Positions 24,538 through 35,327 of a DNA stretch of 46,867 bases are shown here, one piece after another. Numbering within the stretch: position 1 is the first letter of the stretch; every line of letters begins with the position of its first letter. Under the pieces are notes generated by a model. It was not told the origin of the DNA and ran no database searches. It was given only the letters and a program-made list of their open reading frames with translations. Location: contig NZ_VJMG01000080.1 in NCBI RefSeq assembly GCF_007004135.1, forward strand, positions 1 through 46,867. The letters are read 5' to 3'. The translations under genes were made by a program, and so were the position numbers. The stretch is from Affinirhizobium straminoryzae (GTDB lineage: Bacteria; Pseudomonadota; Alphaproteobacteria; Rhizobiales; Rhizobiaceae).

Positions 24538-25594
24538 CCGTATAGCCGGCGTTGCGGAACAGGGTCACCAGACCCTCGTCGCCGACCAGATGCATGGCGC
24601 CGACCGCGATGAAGGCGCCGCCGTCCTTCAGGATCGGCAGGGCGCGTTCCGCCATGCGGCGGTTGCGCTCGGTAATGATCCGCTGCTCGAAGGCAGCATA
24701 GCCTTCGCCGTCGGATCCATCGGGCGCCAGCGCTTTCAGAAGCGGCATCAGCAGGCCAACGTTACCGGCGAGATAGAGGTCGACGGTGGTCGCTGTGATA
24801 TCGCCCATCCGGTCGTCCTGTTCGATGCCCTCCATCAGCGATTTCATGTGCAGATCGGTCGGCACGGCGGCCATGGATTCCAGCTGTTCCTGCAGCGTTT
24901 CCAGCCCCTTCACGGGCTTTCCGGCGCGCACGGCATCCTCGGCGATCTTCTGGTCCAGAAAGGCTTCGCCGGTAGCCTTGCGGTTCATCTCGCAAGGGGA
25001 AAGGGCAAAGAAGCTGTAGAGCATCCACGGCTGCATGCGCGAGACGGCGGCAAGCGGAATGCCGCGCTTCTTCAGCGCCGCCTCCAGCAGCCGCGCCTGA
25101 TCGGCCGTCAGATAGCTCTGCAGTGTCTTGCCATCGGTCATCATGGTCAGCTGCGGCTTGGTCAGAAGCTTGCCCATGGCCTTCTGCTGGTCGAGGATCT
25201 CGTCCGATTCCAGCACGGTGACGCGTGAAGCGGCCTGTGCCTCGGCCGCGCCCTTCGGCATGGCAAGCACGCGCGGGTCGGTCAGGTGCATGGTGCCGAG
25301 CAGCCAGGAGGGGGCAAGACCCGGCTTCTCGATCTTCCAGAAGATCGCCTTGCCATTGGCGATGCCATCGGCCGCCGCAACAATCCGCGCATAGCCGGCC
25401 GGATCCTTCGCCTGCATCTCCGCCGCCAGATTACGGCCGCCACAGGCATCCTCGGCCGCGGCCACCGGCTGAAGCGCGCCCAGCACCAGCAGGAGGGAGA
25501 GCAGGGCGAGCACATGCAGGGCGGCGAGTGTGGCAAGCGCCACATCGGCGGACTGGCGCAGCACGGACAGGGGGCGGACGGCGAGGCGGGTCAT
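24521..25594 (-). CDS. TraB/GumN-family protein (Tiki-like metalloprotease fold)
   Basis: A 357-residue envelope protein of the TraB/GumN (Tiki superfamily) group. A hydrophobic segment at about 18-47 ending in AAAED looks like a signal peptide or anchor after a basic N-terminus. Both family GxxH motifs are present: LGTMHLTD (H103) and VGAMHLVGDEGL (H335). In the family these bind a metal and are thought to give peptidase activity; the substrate is unknown. It converges on and overlaps the cytochrome b561 gene by 17 bases. The 216 bases upstream to xerC show no clear feature. Confidence 0.86.
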   Translation of the reverse strand: MTRLAVRPLSVLRQSADVALATLAALHVLALLSLLLVLGALQPVAAAEDACGGRNLAAEMQAKDPAGYARIVAAADGIANGKAIFWKIEKPGLAPSWLLGTMHLTDPRVLAMPKGAAEAQAASRVTVLESDEILDQQKAMGKLLTKPQLTMMTDGKTLQSYLTADQARLLEAALKKRGIPLAAVSRMQPWMLYSFFALSPCEMNRKATGEAFLDQKIAEDAVRAGKPVKGLETLQEQLESMAAVPTDLHMKSLMEGIEQDDRMGDITATTVDLYLAGNVGLLMPLLKALAPDGSDGEGYAAFEQRIITERNRRMAERALPILKDGGAFIAVGAMHLVGDEGLVTLFRNAGYTVTPAS

Positions 25595-25810
25595 CGGTAT
25601 CGGGCTCCGGGATCATAGAGAAACGGGCATCGGTGACCTGGCCATCGCGCCAGACCGGGCTTTGCGAAGGACGGCAAGGCGCGCATGGGGCATGGTGGCA
25701 CCCTTGCCGTCATGCCTAGCGAAACGGCCTGCACGAAGCCTTAAAGAACATGGTTAATGTCAGGCGCCCGGCAGGATTGTGGCGGTGTCCGGCGGTTGAC
25801 TGTCCCGTTT

Positions 25811-26746
25811 TCAGGCACGCGGATGCGCCCGGTCATAGACCTCCAGCAGCCGGGCCTGATCGACGCCGGTATAGACCTGCGTGGTGGAGAGGCTGGCATG
25901 GCCGAGCAGTTCCTGGATGGTGCGCAGATCGCCGCCGCCGGCCAGAAGATGGGTGGCGAAGGAGTGGCGCAGCGCATGCGGCGTGGCGCTGTCGGGAAGG
26001 CCCAGGGCGCCGCGCAGCTTCTGCATCTCGCGCTGGATGATCGACGGATTCAGCTTGCCGCCGCGCGCGCCGCGAAACAGCGGTTCCTCCGCGGCGAGAT
26101 GATAGGGGCAGAGCGTGCGGTAGGTCTCCACCGCCTGCGGCACCACGGTGAGAAGCGGCACCAGCCGCGTCTTGCCGCCCTTGCCGGTTATCCGCAGTGT
26201 TGTGGTGTCGGCGGAGACATCGCCGGCCTTGAGGTCCAGCGCCTCGGAAATGCGAAGCCCGCAGCCATAGAGCAGGGTCAGCACGGCGGCATCGCGCGCT
26301 GCGATCCATGGCTCCTCGTGCAGCTGCGCCTGCTGGGTCACCACCTCCAGCGCCTGGACGTCGCTTAAGGGCTTGGGCAGCGATTTCGGCTGTTTCGGCG
26401 CGCGGATCGCACCGGCGGCAGCGGCATTCACCAGGCCCTTGCGTTCGAGGTAGCGCAGGAAGGAGCGCAGGCCCGCCAGATGCCGCCCGAGCGAGCGGGC
26501 ACCCGCGCCGTCGCGCCGTCGCTGGGCCAGAAAGGCGCGCAGATCCGCCGTGCGCAGCGTGTGGATATCGGCAAGCGTCGCCGGGCCGCCGAGATGCCCC
26601 GTAAGGAATGTCAGGAACTGCCGGGTGTCCCGCTCATAGGCGTCCAGCGTATTGGCCGCCAGCCGGCGCTCGCTGTGGAGGCTTTCCAGCCACTGGCGGC
26701 GCTTTTCCATCAGCTCGGGGGAGGCGGGAATCAGGATTTCGCTCAC
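25811..26746 (-). CDS. xerC: Tyrosine recombinase XerC
   Basis: XerC, with XerD, resolves chromosome dimers at dif. From the preferred GTG start the protein has 311 residues, begins MSEILIPASPELMEKRR, and has a SAM-like core-binding N-domain followed by the catalytic domain. All active-site residues are present: R165 (LYGCGLRISEAL), K189 (TGKGGKTR), H257 and R260 (HALRHSFATHLL), H283 (LLGHASLS) and nucleophile Y292 (TQVYTG). An ATG 57 bases upstream would add 19 residues without homology. The context is housekeeping, not mobile, so this is the chromosomal XerC and not a phage integrase. Confidence 0.93.
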   Translation of the reverse strand: MSEILIPASPELMEKRRQWLESLHSERRLAANTLDAYERDTRQFLTFLTGHLGGPATLADIHTLRTADLRAFLAQRRRDGAGARSLGRHLAGLRSFLRYLERKGLVNAAAAGAIRAPKQPKSLPKPLSDVQALEVVTQQAQLHEEPWIAARDAAVLTLLYGCGLRISEALDLKAGDVSADTTTLRITGKGGKTRLVPLLTVVPQAVETYRTLCPYHLAAEEPLFRGARGGKLNPSIIQREMQKLRGALGLPDSATPHALRHSFATHLLAGGGDLRTIQELLGHASLSTTQVYTGVDQARLLEVYDRAHPRA

Positions 26747-26836
26747 GGAATGCCCGTTGTTTTTGCCGGTGATCGCCCCACATTGGCCGTGTTGCGTTAC
26801 CAAATTGCTAACCTTACCGGCGGCAGCCCTGTCGCG

Positions 26837-26858
26837 GTTCGATCGTCATCGTTCGATC
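26837..26858. repeat. Short direct repeat in the xerC/acyltransferase divergent region
   Basis: GTTCGATC occurs at 26837-26844 and again at 26851-26858, a 14-base period. The stretch 26747-26902 separates the divergent xerC and acyltransferase genes. The repeat could be paired binding sites or chance. Confidence 0.25.
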
Positions 26859-26902
26859 ATACACGGCTGCGATAAAGTCGGGATAGGCAGGCGGGAGTTT
26901 TC

Positions 26903-27826
26903 ATGCAACGCCGTGAGTTGACGTCTTCCATCGGCCAGTTTGCCGAGGCCATTGCCCTCGTTTCCCACGGTACACCCGGCCATATCGTCGATACGCTGAT
27001 TGCCGAGCGTGGCACCCGCATTGTCCGGCATCCGCTCTGGCCGGTCATGCGGCCCTTTCTGTATTCGCTCCTGCGCTACAGCAGCGCGATCCGCTTTACC
27101 AACCGCATCGAGGGCCTTTCGGGGTTCGAGTCCTTCTCCTATCTCAGCCAGCTGTTGAAGCTCGATGTGCGGGTGCGTAATGCCGAGCGCATTCCGGCCA
27201 AGGGCGGCTTCATCCTGGTCAGCAATCATCCGACCGGCATTGCCGACGGGGTGGCTGTGTTCGATCTGCTGAAGGATCGCCGGCCGGACATGATGTTTTT
27301 CGCCAACCGCGATGCGGTGCGCGTCAATCCGCGGTTTGCCGAGATGATCATTCCCGTCGAGTGGCGCGAGCAGTTCAAGACCAAGGACAAGGCGCGCGAG
27401 ACGCTGAGGCTTACCAATCATGCGGTCGAAACCGGCAAGGTCACCGTGCTTTTTCCCTCTGGGCGCATCGCCTACTGGGAGAACGGCCGGCTGAATGAAC
27501 GGCCGTGGAAGACCTCGGCCGTCAGCCTGGCCCGCAAATACAATCTGCCGATCCTGCCCATGCATATGCGGGCCCGCAATTCCGGCCTGTTCTACTGGTT
27601 CGCCAAATGGTCGACCGAGCTGCGCGACATGACGGTGTTCCACGAGTTGCTCAACAAGAAACGCGATCTCTTCGATTTCTCCATCGGCCAGATGATTTCC
27701 CCCGATGCTCTGGACGGCGATCCGACAGAGATCACGCGGGCGCTCGAGAAGCATACGGTGTTCGAACTGGCCGAAAACCCCGATGCGCGCTTTCACCCGT
27801 TGCACATCCGCGCCGCCGCGGCCTGA
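26903..27826 (+). CDS. PlsC-like lysophospholipid or lyso-lipid acyltransferase
   Basis: A 307-residue acyltransferase of the PlsC/LPLAT superfamily. Motif I is SNHPTGIADG, with H109 and D115 (H-x5-D spacing, as in the NHPxGxxDG subgroup, not the common H-x4-D), and motif III is FPSGRIAYW. There is no signal peptide; a weakly hydrophobic stretch near 45-60 may touch the membrane. It could make phosphatidic acid or acylate another lyso-lipid such as lyso-ornithine lipid; the subgroup resembles the latter, but the substrate is not settled. It ends 44 bases before priA. Confidence 0.85.
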   Translation: MQRRELTSSIGQFAEAIALVSHGTPGHIVDTLIAERGTRIVRHPLWPVMRPFLYSLLRYSSAIRFTNRIEGLSGFESFSYLSQLLKLDVRVRNAERIPAKGGFILVSNHPTGIADGVAVFDLLKDRRPDMMFFANRDAVRVNPRFAEMIIPVEWREQFKTKDKARETLRLTNHAVETGKVTVLFPSGRIAYWENGRLNERPWKTSAVSLARKYNLPILPMHMRARNSGLFYWFAKWSTELRDMTVFHELLNKKRDLFDFSIGQMISPDALDGDPTEITRALEKHTVFELAENPDARFHPLHIRAAAA

Positions 27827-27870
27827 TTTGCGGTTCCCTTTTGTTCCCGGTCGGGGCATGGTCCCGCTCC

Positions 27871-30105
27871 ATGGGAAAAGATTCGTCCGATCTGTTCGGC
27901 GCCCTGTTCGATGCGCCTCCGCTTGCCCGCCCGCCGCTTGTCAGCGTGGTCTCGGTTCTGGTGCCGCTGCCGGTGCCGGAGGCCTATAGCTATGCCGTGC
28001 CGGACGGCATGGCGGTGATGCCGGGTTCCGTCGTGCAGGTGCCGCTGGGGCCCCGCCAGGTGATCGGCGTCGTCTGGGACGGCGAACCCGATCCGCGTCT
28101 CGATCCGAAGAAGCTGCGGCCGATCACCCAGGTCTTCGATTGCCCGCCGCTGACGGACGAGATGCGCAGCTTCATTGACTGGGTGGCCGGCTACACGCTG
28201 TCGCCGCCGGGGCTTGTCGCGCGCATGGCCGTGCGCGCGCCGGCAGCACTTGAGCCCGAGCCGATGGTGGAGGCGCTGCGCTATCGCGGCGGTGAGCCGG
28301 AGCGGATGACGCCGGCGCGTGCCCGCGTGATGGATCTGGTGCGTGACGAGGTGCCGTTCACCCGCAGCGGCCTGTCGCATGCGGCGGGCGTTTCCATCAG
28401 CGTCATCGACGGCCTGGTGAAGCAGGGCCTGTTCGAGACGGTCTTCCTGCCGCCGCCGCCGGTCGTCGCCCGTCCCGATCCCGATTACACCGCGCCGCGC
28501 ATCGAGGGGCCGCAGAAGCAGGCGGCTTCCGAAATCGTGGAGGCCATGCAGGGCGGCGGCTTTTCCGCTTCCCTCATCGATGGCGTCACGGGTTCCGGCA
28601 AGACCGAGGTCTATTTCGAGGCGATCGCGCAAGCCTTGCGCCAGGGCCGGCAGGTGCTGATCCTGTTGCCGGAAATCGCGCTGACGGCGAGTTTTCTCGA
28701 GCGTTTTCAGGATCGCTTCGGCGCCAAGCCCGCCGAATGGCATTCCGATCTCGCTCCCCGCATGCGCGAAAAAGTCTGGCGCGGCGTCGTCACCGGCGAG
28801 GTCCGGGTGGTGGCCGGCGCGCGCTCGGCGCTCTTCCTGCCCTTCGAGGAGCTTGGTCTCATCATCGTCGACGAAGAGCACGATTCGGCCTACAAGCAGG
28901 AAGACCGCGTCTTCTACAATGCCCGCGACATGGCGGTGGTGCGCGCGCGCATCGGCCAGTTTCCGGTCGTGCTGGTCTCTGCCACGCCCTCGGTCGAAAG
29001 CCAGGTCAACGGTCAAAGCGGCCGGTATCATCTGGTGCATCTGCCGACACGCTTCGGCGAGGCGGCCATGCCCGATCTCCACCTCATCGACATGCGCCGG
29101 CATCCGCCGGAGCGCGGCGGCTTCCTCTCGCCGGTGATGCTGCGGGCGGTGAAGAAGACCATCGAGAAGGGCCAGCAGGCGCTGCTCTTCCTCAACCGGC
29201 GCGGCTATGCGCCCCTGACGCTTTGCCGCGTCTGCGGCCATCGCTTCCAGTGTCCGCAATGTTCCAGCTGGCTGGTGGAGCACCGCTTCAAGGGCCAGAT
29301 CCAGTGCCATCAGTGCGGCTACGCGGAAAAGACCCCGGAAGCCTGCCCGGAATGCGGCACCTTCGACCATCTGGTCGCCTGCGGCCCCGGCGTGGAACGC
29401 ATTGCCGAAGAGGTGGAGAAGCATTTTCCCGAGGCGCGCACCATCGTCATGTCCTCCGACCTGCTCGGCGGCGTCAAGCGCATGCGCCTCGAGCTGGAGG
29501 CGATCGCCAAGGGCGAGGCGGACATCGTCATCGGCACGCAGCTGGTCGCCAAGGGCCATAACTTTCCGCTGATGACGCTTGTCGGCATCATCGATGCCGA
29601 TCTCGGGCTGGCAAATGGCGATCCGCGCGCCGCCGAGCGCACCTTCCAGCTGCTGAGCCAGGTGACGGGACGCGCCGGCCGCACGGGCCTGAAGAGCCAT
29701 GGCCTGCTGCAGACCTACCAGCCGCAGCATCCGGTGATGCAGGCGATCGTCTCCGGAGATGCCTCGGCCTTCTACGAGCGCGAGATTGGCGAGCGGGAAA
29801 AAGCGCTTTTGCCGCCCTTCGGCCGGCTCGCGTCGATCATCGTCTCGGCCGATACGCGACTTGATGCGGAAACCCATGCGCGGGCCCTGCGGGCCGCAGC
29901 GCCAAAGGTTTCGGGAATCACGGTGCTCGGACCCGCCGAAGCGCCTCTTGCGCTGGTGCGCGGTCGCCACCGTTTCCGGCTTCTCGTGCACGGGCGCCGC
30001 AACAGCGACATGCAGGGCTACCTGCGCAGCATGCTTGCCAACGGGCCGAAGGTGCGCGGCACGGTGCATGTGCAGCTCGATGTCGATCCGCAAAGCTTTC
30101 TCTGA
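27871..30105 (+). CDS. priA: Primosomal protein N' (replication restart helicase PriA)
   Basis: PriA reloads the replisome at stalled forks. The 744-residue protein has an N-terminal DNA-binding domain (VSVLVPLPVPEAYSY), Walker A GVTGSGKT at 238-245, the DEEH box at 334-337, VSATPS, and eight zinc-binding cysteines (C452, C455, C461, C464, C479, C482, C492, C495). NRRGYAPLTLCRVCGH and IGTQLVAKGHNFPLMTLVG are family hallmarks. The frame stays open well upstream into the acyltransferase gene, but homology begins at MGKDSSDLFGALFD. Confidence 0.96.
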   Translation: MGKDSSDLFGALFDAPPLARPPLVSVVSVLVPLPVPEAYSYAVPDGMAVMPGSVVQVPLGPRQVIGVVWDGEPDPRLDPKKLRPITQVFDCPPLTDEMRSFIDWVAGYTLSPPGLVARMAVRAPAALEPEPMVEALRYRGGEPERMTPARARVMDLVRDEVPFTRSGLSHAAGVSISVIDGLVKQGLFETVFLPPPPVVARPDPDYTAPRIEGPQKQAASEIVEAMQGGGFSASLIDGVTGSGKTEVYFEAIAQALRQGRQVLILLPEIALTASFLERFQDRFGAKPAEWHSDLAPRMREKVWRGVVTGEVRVVAGARSALFLPFEELGLIIVDEEHDSAYKQEDRVFYNARDMAVVRARIGQFPVVLVSATPSVESQVNGQSGRYHLVHLPTRFGEAAMPDLHLIDMRRHPPERGGFLSPVMLRAVKKTIEKGQQALLFLNRRGYAPLTLCRVCGHRFQCPQCSSWLVEHRFKGQIQCHQCGYAEKTPEACPECGTFDHLVACGPGVERIAEEVEKHFPEARTIVMSSDLLGGVKRMRLELEAIAKGEADIVIGTQLVAKGHNFPLMTLVGIIDADLGLANGDPRAAERTFQLLSQVTGRAGRTGLKSHGLLQTYQPQHPVMQAIVSGDASAFYEREIGEREKALLPPFGRLASIIVSADTRLDAETHARALRAAAPKVSGITVLGPAEAPLALVRGRHRFRLLVHGRRNSDMQGYLRSMLANGPKVRGTVHVQLDVDPQSFL

Positions 30106-30170
30106 CCATTTCGCTGCACTTGCCGGCTTGTGTCTTTCGACTTGTCTCTATTTCCGATCAGGAGTCGCCC

Positions 30171-30563
30171 ATGGATTTTTACTTCCCCGCCGAACGTCCC
30201 GAACAGCTGGCTTTTCTCGCCTCCGCGCTGGTGGCCTTGATCGGCCTCTTCATTCTGGCGCTGCCGCAGGCGGCGCTGAAGCTCGCCGGCTTTTCCGTCG
30301 GCGAGGTGACGGCCAGCGGCTACGGCGCCACACGCGCCACGGGCGGGCTCTATCTCGGCCTTGGCCTCACCGCCGTGCTGGTTGCCCAGGATTGGACCTA
30401 TCTCGCTCTCGGTGCCTCGCTGCTGACGGCCGCCTTCGGCCGCCTCGTTTCGATCCTCGCTGACCGGGGTTTCACGCTCCAGAATCTTGCGCTTTTGCTG
30501 CTTCAGGTTGCGCTTGCGGCATTGCCTCTCGGCTATGTCCTGGGATACCTCTCCGGGCTGTAG
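30171..30563 (+). CDS. Small four-helix membrane protein, DUF4345-like
   Basis: A 130-residue protein with four likely membrane helices (about 12-34, 58-73, 76-92, 106-129). GATRATGGLYLGLGLTAVL resembles the conserved part of DUF4345 proteins; the assignment is from memory and moderate. Function unknown. AGGAG lies 7 bases before the ATG, which fixes this start over an upstream in-frame ATG. It sits between priA and the ATP synthase operon on the same strand. Confidence 0.7.
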   Translation: MDFYFPAERPEQLAFLASALVALIGLFILALPQAALKLAGFSVGEVTASGYGATRATGGLYLGLGLTAVLVAQDWTYLALGASLLTAAFGRLVSILADRGFTLQNLALLLLQVALAALPLGYVLGYLSGL

Positions 30564-30584
30564 GACGCAGGAGGGAGGCGTCCT
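30562..30584 (+). other. Hairpin at the DUF4345-like gene stop
   Basis: AGGACGC at 30562-30568 pairs with GCGTCCT at 30578-30584 across 9 bases and overlaps the stop codon. No T tract follows directly. The rest of the 248-base gap to atpH must hold the atp operon promoter, but I found no convincing -35/-10 pair in it. Confidence 0.3.
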
Positions 30585-30811
30585 GGGGGATTTCTTCGCA
30601 AAATGACATAAAATCGGTTCAAGCCCTTGCAGAGAAGGCTCTTTCCGCCGTCACGCGTGTTGCGAGTCCCAACATCCTATGCTAGACGAACCGCGAATTT
30701 CGGAAAAAGACCGAAGCCCTTCTTCGGTACTGTTGAGAAAAAGAAGCAAATTCAAGCATTTGTCTGGGCTCCGAAAACAGGCCGAATGCTTGGATGAAAA
30801 TCAGGGAAATT

Positions 30812-31378
30812 GTGCCCGTGGCAGACACATCCCAGCGGACTTCCGGCGTTGCCGACCGTTACGCCTCATCCCTCTTCGAGCTGTCGCTCGAAGCTGGTGC
30901 GATCGATCAGGTGCGCGCAGATCTTGACCGTTTTCAGGCAATGATCGACGAAAGCGACGACCTGAAGCGGCTGATCGCAAGCCCGGTCTTTTCGTCCGGT
31001 GATCAGGTGCGCGCCATCGTCGCGCTCTGCGAAAAGGCGGGCATTCAGGGGCTCGTGGCCAACTTCCTCAAGGTTGTTGCGGCAAACCGTCGCCTCTTTG
31101 CTCTGCCGGGCATGATCCGTGCCTATCGTGATGCTGTTGCTCGCCATCGTGGCGAAGTCACCGCCGAGGTCGTCTCGGCCCATGCGCTCTCCGCGGCGCA
31201 GGAAGAAGAACTGAAGTCGGCGCTGAAGGGCGTAACGGGCAAGGAGGTCGCGGTTGACGTGACTGTCGACCCGTCGATCCTCGGTGGCCTGATCGTCAAG
31301 GTCGGCTCCCGTCAGATTGATACGTCTCTCCGCACCAAACTTTCCACCCTTAAGCTTGCACTGAAAGAGGTTGGCTGA
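30812..31378 (+). CDS. atpH: ATP synthase F1 delta subunit
   Basis: The delta subunit links F1 to the peripheral stalk. The preferred start is a GTG giving MPVADTSQRTSGVADRYASSLFEL, 188 residues, the usual rhizobial form and length. An ATG 18 bases upstream (30794) would add six residues, and a further GTG at 30818 is possible. The C-terminal VTVDPSILGGLIVKVGSRQIDTSLRTKL is strongly diagnostic. It is first in atpHAGDC; as in other alphaproteobacteria the F0 genes are elsewhere. Its stop overlaps the atpA ATG by one base. Confidence 0.94.
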   Translation: MPVADTSQRTSGVADRYASSLFELSLEAGAIDQVRADLDRFQAMIDESDDLKRLIASPVFSSGDQVRAIVALCEKAGIQGLVANFLKVVAANRRLFALPGMIRAYRDAVARHRGEVTAEVVSAHALSAAQEEELKSALKGVTGKEVAVDVTVDPSILGGLIVKVGSRQIDTSLRTKLSTLKLALKEVG

Positions 31379-32907
31379 TGGATATCCGCGCCGCGGAAAT
31401 TTCCGCAATTCTCAAAGATCAAATCAAGAACTTTGGCCAGGAGGCTGAGGTTTCCGAAGTCGGCCAGGTGCTCTCCGTTGGTGACGGTATCGCCCGCGTC
31501 TACGGTCTGGACAATGTTCAGGCCGGCGAAATGGTCGAGTTCCCGGGCGGCATCCGCGGCATGGCGCTGAACCTCGAAGCCGACAATGTCGGTGTGGTTA
31601 TCTTCGGTTCCGACCGTGACATCAAGGAAGGCGACACCGTCAAGCGGACCGGCGCCATCGTCGACGTTCCGGTTGGTCCGGAACTGCTCGGCCGCGTTGT
31701 TGACGCGCTCGGCAATCCGATCGACGGCAAGGGCCCGATCAATGCGAGCCGCCGTTCGCGCGTCGACGTCAAGGCGCCCGGCATCATCCCGCGCAAGTCG
31801 GTTCATGAGCCGATGTCGACCGGCCTCAAGGCTATCGATGCTCTCATTCCGGTCGGTCGTGGTCAGCGCGAGCTCGTCATCGGCGACCGCCAGACGGGCA
31901 AGACCGCCATCATTCTCGATGCCTTCCTCAACCAGAAGGCCATTCACGACAATGGTCCGGAAAACGACAAGCTGTTCTGCGTCTACGTGGCTATCGGCCA
32001 GAAGCGTTCGACGGTTGCGCAGTTCGTGAAGGTGCTCGAAGAGCGCGGCGCCCTGCCGTACTCGATCGTTGTTGCCGCGACCGCCTCCGACCCGGCTCCG
32101 ATGCAGTATCTCGCACCGTTCGCCGGTTGCGCCATGGGCGAATACTTCCGTGACAACGGCCAGCACGCCCTGATCGCCTATGACGACCTGTCGAAGCAGG
32201 CTGTCGCCTACCGTCAGATGTCGCTGCTGCTGCGCCGCCCGCCGGGCCGCGAAGCCTATCCGGGCGACGTTTTCTATCTGCACTCGCGTCTCCTTGAGCG
32301 CGCTGCCAAGCTCTCCGACGAGCGCGGCGCCGGTTCGCTGACGGCTCTGCCGGTCATCGAAACCCAGGGCAACGACGTGTCGGCCTTCATCCCGACCAAC
32401 GTGATCTCGATCACCGACGGCCAGATCTTCCTCGAAACCGACCTGTTCTACCAGGGCATCCGCCCGGCCGTGAACGTGGGTCTCTCGGTTTCGCGCGTCG
32501 GTTCCGCCGCCCAGATCAAGGCCATGAAGCAGGTTGCCGGCTCCATCAAGGGCGAACTCGCGCAGTACCGCGAAATGGCGGCCTTCGCCCAGTTCGGTTC
32601 GGACCTCGACGCCTCCACGCAGCGCCTCCTGAACCGCGGTGCCCGCCTGACCGAACTCCTGAAGCAGCCGCAGTTCTCGCCGCTGAAGACGGAAGAGCAG
32701 GTTTCGGTGATCTTCGCCGGCGTCAACGGCTACCTCGACAAGCTTCCGGTCGCTCAGGTCGGCAAGTTCGAACAGGGTCTGCTGAACTACCTGCGTACCG
32801 AAGGCAAGGCCATCCTGGACGCGATCCGCACCGAAAAGCAGCTGTCGGACGATACCCGTGCAAAGCTGAAGTCGGCTCTGGACGCATTCTCCAAGACCTT
32901 CGCCTGA
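31378..32907 (+). CDS. atpA: ATP synthase F1 alpha subunit
   Basis: Regulatory nucleotide-binding subunit of the F1 hexamer. The 509-residue protein starts MDIRAAEISAILKDQIKNFG, with P-loop GDRQTGKT at 169-176, GRVVDALGNPIDGKGP, and the alpha signature region around residue 350-380 (PAVNVGLSVSRVGSAAQ). Length and sequence are normal. It overlaps atpH by one base and is 27 bases from atpG. Confidence 0.98.
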   Translation: MDIRAAEISAILKDQIKNFGQEAEVSEVGQVLSVGDGIARVYGLDNVQAGEMVEFPGGIRGMALNLEADNVGVVIFGSDRDIKEGDTVKRTGAIVDVPVGPELLGRVVDALGNPIDGKGPINASRRSRVDVKAPGIIPRKSVHEPMSTGLKAIDALIPVGRGQRELVIGDRQTGKTAIILDAFLNQKAIHDNGPENDKLFCVYVAIGQKRSTVAQFVKVLEERGALPYSIVVAATASDPAPMQYLAPFAGCAMGEYFRDNGQHALIAYDDLSKQAVAYRQMSLLLRRPPGREAYPGDVFYLHSRLLERAAKLSDERGAGSLTALPVIETQGNDVSAFIPTNVISITDGQIFLETDLFYQGIRPAVNVGLSVSRVGSAAQIKAMKQVAGSIKGELAQYREMAAFAQFGSDLDASTQRLLNRGARLTELLKQPQFSPLKTEEQVSVIFAGVNGYLDKLPVAQVGKFEQGLLNYLRTEGKAILDAIRTEKQLSDDTRAKLKSALDAFSKTFA

Positions 32908-32934
32908 ACGGATAAGCTCAAGGACCGATAACGG

Positions 32935-33813
32935 ATGCCTTCACTTAAGGATCTGAAAAACCGGATCGCCTCCGTCAAGGCGACGCAGAAGATCACCAAG
33001 GCGATGAAAATGGTCGCCGCGGCGAAGCTGCGCCGTGCGCAGGAGGCGGCCGAAGCGGCTCGTCCTTATGCGGAACGGATGAACCGTGTTCTCGCCAGCC
33101 TCAGCGCTGCCAATGCCGAAAACGCAGAGGCACCGCTGCTCCTCAAGGGCACCGGCCGGAACCAGACCCATCTGCTGATCGTTGCGACCGGCGAGCGCGG
33201 ACTGGCGGGGGGCTTCAACTCCTCGATCATCCGCCTCGCGCGTGACCACGCGCTGAAGCTCATCGCGGAAGGCAAGACCGTCAAGATCCTGACCGTCGGC
33301 CGCAAGGGTAACGACATCCTGCGCCGTACGTTCCGCGAAAACATCGTGGATTACGTGACGTTCCGCGAAGTGAAGCAGCTTGGCTTCGTCAATGCCAACG
33401 ACGTGGCGCAGAAGGTTCTGGCGCTGTTCAACGCCGGCGAATTCGATGTGGCCACGCTGTTCTTCGCCCGCTTCCAGTCGGTGATCTCGCAGATCGCCAC
33501 GGCGCAGCAGATCATTCCGGCCAAGTTCGAGCAGGGTGCGCAGGCCGGTTCCGCCGATGCGCTCTACGAATACGAGCCGAGCGAACAGGAAATCCTCGAA
33601 GACCTCTTGCCGCGCAACATCGCGGTACAGATCTTCCGTGCGCTCCTTGAAAACAACGCTTCCTTCTACGGCGCGCAGATGTCCGCAATGGACAACGCGA
33701 CCCGCAACGCCGGCGAGATGATCAACAAGCTGACGCTGTCCTACAACCGCCAGCGTCAGGCGCAGATCACCAAGGAACTCATCGAAATCATTTCGGGCGC
33801 TGAAGCGCTCTGA
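32935..33813 (+). CDS. atpG: ATP synthase F1 gamma subunit
   Basis: Central rotor shaft of F1. The 292-residue protein has the N-terminal helix MPSLKDLKNRIASVKATQKI TKAMKMVAAAKL in two halves, the middle Rossmann-like domain with GERGLAGGFNSSII, and the C-terminal coiled-coil helix AMDNATRNAGEMINKLTLSYNR then QAQITKELIEIISGAEAL. It lies between atpA and atpD with short gaps, as expected. Confidence 0.97.
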   Translation: MPSLKDLKNRIASVKATQKITKAMKMVAAAKLRRAQEAAEAARPYAERMNRVLASLSAANAENAEAPLLLKGTGRNQTHLLIVATGERGLAGGFNSSIIRLARDHALKLIAEGKTVKILTVGRKGNDILRRTFRENIVDYVTFREVKQLGFVNANDVAQKVLALFNAGEFDVATLFFARFQSVISQIATAQQIIPAKFEQGAQAGSADALYEYEPSEQEILEDLLPRNIAVQIFRALLENNASFYGAQMSAMDNATRNAGEMINKLTLSYNRQRQAQITKELIEIISGAEAL

Positions 33814-33840
33814 AGGCCCAGAGAAGAAGGGTAAGAACAC

Positions 33841-35313
<1,473 letters not shown>

Positions 35314-35327
35314 TCTCAGACGGACCG

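Noticed and set aside
25811..26746. XerC-type tyrosine recombinase as a sign of an integrated element
   Set aside because: All sequence features are those of chromosomal XerC, and neighbours are housekeeping genes. No attachment-site repeats, tRNA gene or phage genes accompany it.
26837..26858. Direct GTTCGATC repeats as a CRISPR or iteron start
   Set aside because: Only two 8-base copies with a 6-base spacer; far too short and too few for a CRISPR array or an origin.
30679..30927. Small plus-strand open frame upstream of and overlapping atpH
   Set aside because: No ribosome site, no recognisable sequence, and it overlaps the well-supported atpH in another frame.
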